The notes under the pieces are model-generated. The model did not search any database, was not told the origin of the DNA, and saw nothing but the letters and a program-made list of their open reading frames with translations. 64,000 bases of DNA from Gnetum montanum (lineage: Eukaryota > Streptophyta > Gnetopsida > Gnetales > Gnetaceae). The stretch lies in assembly GCA_015680685.1 (NCBI GenBank), contig MNCI01022060.1:194909-258908 (forward strand). The letters are read 5' to 3'. A program made the position numbers and the translations under genes. Each line of letters starts with the position of its first letter. Within the stretch, counting starts at the first letter, position 1. Below, piece by piece: positions 56,336 to 64,000 of this stretch.

Positions 56336-57345
56336 TTCACTATAAATAGTAATGGGGGCACAACATCCATGCTGGTGATAGATCTTCCATGCTAGGGGGA
56401 TGGCATCCATGCTAGAGGTAGATATTCTATGCTAGAGGTAGATCTTCCACACTAGGGAAGGTCTCCCATGATGGGGGGATGACATCCACATTGGAGGTAG
56501 ATCTTTCATGCTAGGGAGATGACATCCATGTTGGAGGTGAGTTGCATCCCCATGCATCCATGTTGGGGGTAGGTGAGTTATACTCCTATGCATCCATGTT
56601 GGGGGTAGGTGAGTTATACTCCTATGCATCCATGTTGGGGGTAGGTGAGTTATACTCCTATGCATCCATGTTGGGGGTAGGTGAGTTATACTCCTATGCA
56701 TCCATGTTGGGGGTAGGTGAGTTATACTCCTATGCATCCATGTTGGGGGTAGGTGAGTTATACTCCTATGCATCCATGTTGGGGGTAGGTGAGTTATACT
56801 CCTATGCATCCATGTTGGGGGTAGGTGAGTTATACTCCTATGCATCCATGTTGGGGGTAGGTGAGTTATACTCCTATGCATCCATGTTGGGGGTAGGTGA
56901 GTTATACTCCTATGCATCCATGTTGGGGGTAGGTGAGTTATACTCCTATGCATCCATGTTGGGGGTAGGTGAGTTATACTCCTATGCATCCATGTTGGGG
57001 GTAGGTGAGTTATACTCCTATGCATCCATGTTGGGGGTAGGTGAGTTATACTCCTATGCATCCATGTTGGGGGTAGGTGAGTTATACTCCTATGCATCCA
57101 TGTTGGGGGTAGGTGAGTTATACTCCTATGCATCCATGTTGAAGGTAGGTGAGTTACATCCCCATGCATCCATGCTAAAGGTAGGTGAGTTGCACCCTCA
57201 TGCATCCATGCTATAGGTAGGTGAGTTGCACCCCCATGCATCCATGCTAAGGGTAGGTGAATTGCACACCCATGCATCTATGCTAGAGTCAGGTAAGGTA
57301 CACCCCCATGCATTCATGCTAAGAGGTAGGTGAGTTACACCTCCA
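56336..57345 (+). repeat. Minisatellite region built on CATCCATGYTRGGGGTAGGTGAG
   Basis: Degenerate units flank a homogeneous core. On the left (56366-56553) units read CATCCATGCTAGAGGTAGAT with lengths near 25-40 bp. On the right (57130-57345) 36-bp units read CATGCTAAAGGTAGGTGAGTTGCACC. The core is listed separately. The gradient from degenerate edges to a uniform centre fits expansion by unequal exchange. Confidence 0.9.
56554..57129 (+). repeat. Homogeneous 36-bp tandem array, 16 copies
   Basis: The unit is 36 bp, beginning GCATCCATGTTGGGGGTAGG and ending TATACTCCTAT. Sixteen successive units appear identical at the protein level. Because 36 is a multiple of three and neither strand of the unit has a stop in one frame, both strands are open: 56542-57216 (+, 224 codons, ASMLGVGELYSY repeat) and 56432-57277 (-, 281 codons, MHRSITHLPPTW repeat). 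These are the longest open frames in the window, and I take both as artefacts of the array. Confidence 0.93.
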
Positions 57346-59599
57346 TGGATGCATTTTTAGTGTAGAAAATGCTATACCCCCCATAAAACCCATCAAAATG
57401 CCAATTTTGGCATTCCAAAAGGCATTTTTAACCCTCATAAGCCAAAATATAGACATTATATAGCTTTTCTCACTTGGGAGATGAAGCTTTAACCACTTAT
57501 GAAGCATGTTTCAGCCCCAAAAATATAAATTATGTGAAATTGCATCTCTTGGATTAAAATATTCACATTTAAAATAAATTTCTTGCCTTGGGTTTAATGG
57601 GGTGAAGGTTACATGATTGACATGGTTACAACATGAAATTTTGATGGTGTTTCAATGGTGCCTCTTTGTTGGTATCTAGAGGATTGACCCAAGAGGCACC
57701 AACAAAGAATACAAAACACTGTTGTAGGTCCATCACCAACATTTCCACTTCATGCTTAACTCAGTTGTGTCAAATCATGCTAAAAGGTTCTGGTGATGAT
57801 GGTTTAAGGCTATGACTAGGAAATGATAGCAAGCTTATAGAGAAATGGTTGTGAAGGATAACAATGCTTTTCAAGTGTTAATAGCATGGCTATGGTATGA
57901 AAATAACATGTAGGCTAAGCAATTGGACTTGGCACTTCATGTTTTGAAGTGTGGTTCAGTTAGCATATGTGTTTGAGTAACCAATATCTTGGTCCATATT
58001 CTCTCTAGTCATTAGGCTTCTTCCTTTCTATATTCAAAGCCATTGGTTCATTCTTTAGTCTTTTTCAGCCTTCTAGCTTCTTGGGAAATTTACATCTCCA
58101 TTTTTTTTGTTTTGGAGGCGAAACCTTCATTAGTTTTCTCTGATAAGGCCAACTTGATTTGGTTTTCTCATTGAACAAGATGCATTGCATTCAATGGACT
58201 TAATTTCAAAGCCTGACAAAGGGGATGTCACATGGCCATAATGCGTAAATGTTGAACATAGGTCATCATTATTACTTAGGATGAGGAAGGTTATATTTAG
58301 GCTATAGGGTTGGGTTCAAAGAGATGGTAATGGGAATGATGTGAAATAAGCACTCTTGAGAAAGCAAGATAGACTCATTGAATCTTGTGCATCAAGGCCA
58401 CATGGTGACTTGCTTCCATGATGAGTTATGCTTTTGCAATGACTCTAGGCTTCATCCTATAAGCCCAAATCCAAGAGGACAAGAAAACCAAACAAAGAAA
58501 TCATGTTATCTTGTTACAATGCATAAGGCCACAAAGATGATAAGGCCAAGTTACCCAAGTTACTAGTGTTTCCAGTTTAAGGATGTGGTAAGCCATGTTA
58601 ATAGTAATAGGCCTTGGAAAGTTGTGGTTCTAATTTAAGGTCATAGTGGACCATAGAAAAATGTCATGCAATCTTGCTTTTTATAGATCTTTGAAATTGT
58701 CAACATTAGTCATTCATTACAACCTTTCTATAATAGTAAAAAATACTAAAAGAAAACATGTGAGTAATAGATGAAATATGGGCTATGTGATGGCTTTAAA
58801 ATGCATAATAAGGGTTTGATGTGGCTATGAACAATCTTATGTTCTAGTGATGAACTTGAATTGATGTGTTTTCTCCTTGCCACTATGGTCTTAGATGGAA
58901 GTTTGACTAGGGGATTGTTTGTGATGTTTGTGGCTCCAAGGTTAATGATAGTCATGCTACTTCAAGGTATTATGGCTATATAATGTAATGGTTTCAAGTC
59001 TTGAGGTTTGTATATTTAAGGTCAACTTGGTTTGACAACATCACAAGAGAGGATAATTAAGGCTTTAAGGCTAGTTGAGTTTGCTTCCTCCTTCTCCTAG
59101 TTGAATCCTACATGCCAACAGAAGCACATCAAGTGACACCTGTGCAATAAACTTGTTAAATAATGTAAAAATGCATTAATAATAAAGAAAAATAAGGTTA
59201 AAAAATTAAATTGATGCTAAAATAGGTTAAAACATGATCAACTATGATTATACTTCTATCAATTTAGGCCTTAGTGGGCCATGGTTACATGGTGTTAAAT
59301 GGTAAACAAGGAAGATCAAACCTCATCATCCAAGACCAATTAAAGGCTAAAAAAAGGTTAAAAAAGGCTATAACAGAGAGAATATAATAAACATGAAGTT
59401 ATGTATGGGGTCTATGGCACCAAGGAGATGAACCATGTAAAACAAGACTAGAAACAAATTGAAGAATCATGAAATAAGGTCAAATCAAACAAGATAGGCT
59501 ATATGTGGCTAGATTTAGCTAATATAAGTCAAATATAGTTATATTTTTCTAGTTTTAAGACTTAGTATCCATGGTTTGAGGCTACAAGACTATTGGATA
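57346..59599. other. Non-coding DNA probably belonging to repeat G2
   Basis: No domain recognised. The minus strand carries CCACTATGACCTTAAATTAG (58625-58650) and related words near 58570 and 59270, like the 3' region of F. This suggests it is part of the same non-coding element DNA as G1/G2. Confidence 0.4.
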
Positions 59600-61889
59600 A
59601 GGTTGCACATCAAGAGATGATATTTTTGGATTGTTTGAACTATAAAAGCAAGGGTTTGAGGGCATCCATGCTGGATCCATGTTGACCAACATGGAAGGGG
59701 TGACCCCTACCATGGATGGGACATCTAGATAGTTTCCTAGGATTTTTTTGAACATTTTTTTATGTTCAATGGCTTGCATGTTAACGTAGTTGGCTAGGGA
59801 AGGAAATAGACTAGTCTTGCCAAGAGTTTCAACCATAGGAATCACCCATTGGAGTCTAAAAGTGTCTTCCATGCTACATCCATGTTGCCCAGCATGGAGG
59901 CAATGTGCAGAATAATGAAAATGTGTTTTATGGCATCAAGAGTATCACAACTAGGGTTCCAGGGCCTTCCCAAGGTAACATGGGGCTAGATCTATCAAAA
60001 TTGATCAATTTGAAGGTCAAAAATGGTTAAAACATAGGTCTTAGAGTTACACCCCATAGCTCCATGCTAGCAAGTATGGATGGAAGGGGCCTAGACTATA
60101 GGATCCAAATTTGAGCCAAAATAGGATTACATAGGGTTGGATGGACAACTAGAACCAAGATCTAGTAGTTGTGCATCCCCTAGCTATGGTTTGAGGCTAT
60201 TTGGATTAGGTTTTAAGTGTTAAAATAACTTTGGAGTAGTCTCCATGCCAAATAAATGCTAGCTAGCATGAAGTAAAGGGGGTGCCCTTGCCTTTTGATC
60301 TTAGGATGGTTTGGGAAGCAAATCAAGCAGGTTTCTACTCTCTTAGGATTGCAAACTATGATTTCCTAAGTTTTGATCAAATTTTCTCATTTTTGGAGAC
60401 TATTGAGGATCATGCAAGTTTGTAGCCCCCTAATTCATAATGGGGAATTGATCTAGAATGGAGGAGGAGAGTTGAAGAATCTCAAAAATCAAAATAAGAT
60501 TAAATAAGTACAATCTCAAAGCTATGAGGTCCTAAGATTTACCATTATAGGTTTTTGGTTTCTTGCGGTATCTATTTGCTATCTAAGGGGGAAAGGCAAC
60601 TCATCCATTTTGTCTAGTATGGATGAGGGGGTGCTCAATGTGGATGGATAAAAAATAATAGATCTAGGATAGTTTTGATCATAATGGACCATGCATGTCA
60701 ACTCCCAGGGTCATTAGTATCTAGGGCTAGGGTTTAGGATCAAAATTAGGCTATTTCTAGGATTTCTAACTGGTTTTAGGAGTCACCTCTTTGGTTCCAT
60801 TCTAGCAAGTGTAGAGGATAAAAGAGAATAATTATTTAGCTATTTTTGATTAATTTTGATTGTTCATGCACATTTCTAGGTTTGATGATGTTGATGGTTG
60901 AAGCCTAGGGTAACAATTTGCAAATATTAAGAATTGTAGGTGGTTTTTGGACTTACCCCTTTGGTACCACACTAGTTGGCATGGAACCAACATTAAGGAC
61001 CTTAGGGAGTTGATTTTTGACTATATTTAATTTATTTCTAGAAGTTTGGTGGCTTCCAAAAGGGCTAATAGGATTTTGGTATAAGTACAAGGTAATTTGA
61101 CATTATTTTGATGCATCTACAATTCCTCATGAATCTTCCAAGTTGCATCCATGTTGGCTGCATGCTAGCCAGCATGAGGGTGCTTAGTGTGAAAGATAAG
61201 AAAATCCTAGAACCGAGTCATTTCTATCTATTTTAGTTGTCAGAGACTCCTAAAGGATGGGGTTGTTAACTGAAATAAGTTTCAATGCCAATCTTGGGAG
61301 TTTTTGGCTATACCCCTTTCATCCATGTTGGTGTTGCACTACTTAGTGTGGATAGGAATACCTTAATGTGTCTCCACTTGCATGATTTATTTTAGTCACT
61401 TTTTACAAGAGTTGACAAGGTTTCAAAGTCATTGGGGGTTGCCAAGGTTGAGTGGTAGTATCTAGTATCAAAATTAACTATTTTGAAGGCCTCTTGATCT
61501 TTCATGTAGCTATCCTCCCTTTCATCCATGCTAGGTAATGTGGTACCAATTTGAATGGAAGTGGGATTATGATTTTTGTCATTTTTAATTGATTTGAAGG
61601 TGTCTAAAGGCTTTGGAAAGCTCTACCAAGGTCTAGGGGTTAGTTGGTAGGTCATGAGGCTATTTTTGGTTGTAAAATTGGTTTTGTAGCATACCCACAA
61701 GAAATCCACATTGGATCCACATTAGGAAGCATGGATGGAGGGTTCACCAGTAATGATAAGGCTTCAAGACAAAAAATTGACTTAAGTTTCAACAACTATC
61801 AACTAATAAAGGTCATGGAGGAATACTAGGATTATTAGAGTGCGTTTTAGGATTATTTAAGGCTGTGGAAAGCCTTTTATGACATACCT
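59600..61889 (-). repeat. Repeat G2, second copy of G1
   Basis: From 59993 it aligns with 30439-32310 (G1), with conserved order of the CCATGCTAGC/GCATGG motifs (for example 59651, 59677, 60061, 61150, 61725). The match ends near 61889, where G1 continues and G2 passes into unrelated DNA. Open stretches are not conserved between G1 and G2. The minus-strand assignment follows from the F-like words and is tentative. Confidence 0.65.
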
Positions 61890-62129
61890 GTTGGCACATT
61901 TGGCCATTTCATGGAACAGGTTGGCATGATAAAATCAGCAAGTAAAAAGAAAAAGGAAATCTCTTTTCAAACTTATTAAGGGAAATAACACAATTGTATC
62001 AGAGTGTAGGGTGGTATCCTTAGAATATCATAACAAGATGAAGAGTTTTCTAGCAAGTCCAAAAATCTTTGATAGCATTTATTTCTTTTAATTATGGATA
62101 ACTATGACTCAAATTTTTAGAGCATAATA
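61890..62129. other. Unassigned DNA between G2 and the HSP70 fragment
   Basis: No feature recognised. It marks the change from repeat DNA to DNA derived from cellular genes. Confidence 0.3.
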
Positions 62130-62590
62130 ATGTTATGTGATACATGAAAAAGACATTTGAAAACTGGAAAAACAAGAACAAAACCACTCCCTCCATGGTT
62201 TCCTTTACTGCCACTAAACGACTTGTGGGTCAAGCTGCCATGAATCATTTTGCATGGAACCATCAAAATATTATCTTTGATGCCAAGAGAATTATTGGTA
62301 GATGCTTTTCTAACCCTAGTATTTAGACTGATAATGCCATTGGTTATTTTCTGTAATTGTTGGCCCTAAAAGCAAGCCACTGATAGAGGTAAAGGTGGAA
62401 ATAAATGATTTACTGTAGAGTAGATATCTTCCATGGTGCTGCTAAAGTGAAGGAAATTGCTGAGATTTTTTTTAAAAAAATGTGAGCAGCAATTGTTTAG
62501 GATTTGGATAAGCATTCTGAAAAGGAAGAGAGTGTTCTAGTTTGTGATTTGGGTGGAGAAAAATTTGATGTTGTTGTGCTTGAAATTTAA
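62130..62590 (+). pseudogene. HSP70 fragment (nucleotide-binding domain), broken
   Basis: HSP70s are ATP-driven chaperones. The piece at 62144-62326 reads KTTPSMVSFTATKRLVGQAA, then IIFDAKRIIGRCFSNPSI, the classic N-terminal HSP70 segment. After a stop, bases 62406-62450 give FTVE-x-ISSMVL and, one frame over, KVKEIAE. Then AAIV-x-DLDKHSEKEESVLVCDLGG and FDVVVLEI at 62490-62590 match the phosphate-loop region (DLGGGTFDV in the family; here GEKFDV). About 40-50 family residues are missing before AAIV. Stops, a frameshift and this deletion make it a pseudogene. No intron is visible, so a processed copy is possible. Confidence 0.82.
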
Positions 62591-62639
62591 AAAAATTTGA
62601 TGTTGCAGAAATTGAAATAGAAAAAAATCGCAGAGATGC

Positions 62640-63290
62640 AAACGCAACGCAACACAAAATGCAGAAACCCTCGTATTTGCATTAAACAAGGGGGTTCTTC
62701 GGCTCTCAATTTCTTGTTCTTTCTTCATCCATTTTCTTCGTCTTGCGGCTCTGTCCCTGTCGGCATTTCCTTGCCATTTTTTTTAAATTGCGAATAGAGG
62801 ACCAAGCTCAGGCTTGGGTTTCTTGTTTGCCTCCTGGAGTTAGCCGTGAAATTTTTTTTTGCAAGCCGAGGCATGGGCGTTTCAATTTCGGTGCGGATTT
62901 CTTCATCAAGCAGCTACAATTTCCTGCAACAAGATGTAGTGATGGATTTTCAACATTGAATACAACCAGCCAGTTTATATCCATACGGATGAAACAGGAA
63001 AATAAAAAATTCAGATTTAAATATTGCATTAAAAGGGAGCGGATAAAAGCCAACGCCACGCAAAGGATGCAATGAACATATCACTGTTTCAAGGGCTACG
63101 GCACTGGTGTGCAGACCTGCAATGATGGTAGCCATTTTGGGGGTCAGTTCAAGATAGGCAAACAATTGCAGTCTTTCAAGGACAAGGCCATGTGGTCCGT
63201 TGCCGTCGTTGTAGTGCTCACTGGAATCATCATCTTAGGTCGTCTCTGATACCGCCTCTGCTTGCAGAGGAACAAAAAGAAGAAGGCAAG
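62640..63290 (+). pseudogene. Membrane-receptor-like remnant: possible signal peptide, Cys-containing ectodomain, transmembrane segment
   Basis: Codon and base usage here differ from the repeats (more C and G). Bases 62690-62780 give a hydrophobic LNFLFFLHPF stretch and SCGSVPVGISLPFF, reminiscent of the SCG...YPF start of wall-associated/LRK10L-type galacturonan-binding ectodomains. Bases 62930-63120 include NTTSQFISI and CFKGYGTGVQTCNDGSHFGG. Bases 63190-63270 encode MWSVAVVVVLTGIIILG, then RLCLQRNKKKK, a good single membrane span with a basic stop-transfer. A receptor-like kinase ectodomain is my best guess; no kinase domain follows. Frame changes are needed between the pieces. Confidence 0.4.
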
Positions 63291-63369
63291 GATTATTTGA
63301 ATGATGGGGATTTTTCCATGGTAGAAGGTCCTACTGCCGGAGTAGGGATTACGATGATGAAACTCCACG

Positions 63370-63990
63370 ATACAATTACCAAAACTGGAATTCCTAGATC
63401 TTGGCAAAATTATGCTTCAAAGCAAAAGGGAGGGTCCAAACCAAGAGATTTCTGTGCTGAAAGCAGTGTCAAATTGCTTAAAATTTGTAAATTTGGAGAT
63501 GTACGATAATCATCTCATAAGGGTTGTGCCTCCCAAGTTTAGAGAAGCTGGGGAAGACTTTCCAGTACCTTCTGCTGTCCTAAAATTTTATCAACGGTAC
63601 TTTACCGGCCACCATTGGGAATTTGTCATCATGGATAAACTTGAGCCTAAGTTTGTTAGACAACTTTCTAAGCAAAAGAATTCCTCCTCCGATTGGCATG
63701 AGATCTCTGTAGAAACTTGATTTATCTGATAATGAATACACATCAATCTCAGTGCCGCTGCATTGTTTCTGCATCTCAAAGACGTGTTCCAGTCTTCCAC
63801 GTGGGCAGCGATTGGACCAACCAAGTGATGGTTGCATTGCAGAGAAATGCGCAAGCCTATTCCAGAATACGAAGAAGAGCGTAATACCAAATGCCTTTTC
63901 CACACATCTACATCATCAATTTTTCTGCAGAGATGGAGATGGTCATGGAGTTGCTGGGAAGATTGCAGAATGTTTAAAAAAAATGTAACA
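63370..63990 (+). pseudogene. Leucine-rich-repeat gene fragment
   Basis: Successive LRR-like segments in shifting frames: LEFLDLGKIML (about 63380-63415), FVNLEMYDNHLIRVVPPKF (63488-63540), LPATIGNLSSWINLSL (63601-63650), IPPPIGMRSL, then KLDLSDNEYTSIS after a TAG (63684-63755). The P-P-x-I-G and L-D-L-S-D-N words are typical of plant extracellular LRRs of receptor proteins or kinases. The spacing is about 24 residues where intact. At least two frameshifts and one stop are present; it may run on past 63990. It could be the ectodomain of a gene separate from the membrane span to its left. Confidence 0.6.
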
Positions 63991-64000
63991 CCATTCGGCA

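Noticed and set aside
56554-57129. CRISPR-like impression of regular repeats
   Set aside because: Units are contiguous with no unique spacers, and the context is a plant nuclear genome.
56432-57277. 281-codon minus-strand and 224-codon plus-strand ORFs as genes for a repetitive protein
   Set aside because: Both are generated by a 36-bp array without stops in one frame per strand; there is no non-repeat domain, no signal peptide and no conserved flank.

Overview
The window looks like intergenic chromatin of a large plant nuclear genome. It is AT-rich and almost entirely built of old, stop-riddled Ty3/gypsy LTR retrotransposons. No intact cellular gene was found, and I see no rRNA, tRNA or CRISPR array. 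Families seen: (i) an Athila-like lineage with a late env-position ORF (elements E, A and B, + strand); (ii) a chromovirus-like lineage with an initiator-Met-type primer site (C and D, - strand); (iii) a Tat-like lineage represented only by gag-protease copies (F, + strand; H, - strand). A seed plant with a big genome, perhaps a conifer, fits the style of decay; this is inference.

Layout. 1-6045: 3' part of Athila-like element E, ending in an LTR. 6046-6263: a sliver of the integrase of host element C (- strand). 6264-28034: Athila-like element A, itself split by Tat-like element F (15149-24580, 5-bp target duplication CAACC). 28040-30438: element C resumes with integrase zinc finger, RNase H, RT and protease. 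30439-36647: a block (repeat G1 plus gag-protease remnant H) standing where C's gag should be. 36648-37217: part of the LTR of C. 37218-50260: Athila-like element B. 50261 to about 55200: chromovirus-like element D, with gag, zinc knuckle, primer site and LTR. About 55200-61889: non-coding repeat DNA (G2), including a homogeneous 36-bp minisatellite. 62130-63990: remnants of cellular genes (an HSP70 fragment, a membrane-receptor-like piece and leucine-rich repeats).

The main structural result is that 6355-37217 and 37218-about 54434 are two copies of one segment. A and B sit at the same nucleotide inside the same minus-strand host element. Their 5' LTRs resemble each other more than either resembles its own 3' LTR, and the same holds for the 3' LTRs. 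The segment was therefore duplicated in tandem after the Athila-like element had inserted. The copies then diverged: copy 1 gained F and the G1/H block and lost about 0.7 kb of RT, while copy 2 kept the gag of the host element.

Inferred order of events: C inserts; E and A insert into its integrase gene; a segment including A and most of C duplicates in tandem; F inserts into A; G1/H replaces C's gag. Nothing here appears able to transpose alone: all three Athila-like copies have lost the first integrase aspartate, and F and H have no RT, RNase H or integrase. Domain limits inside the broken frames are approximate throughout.
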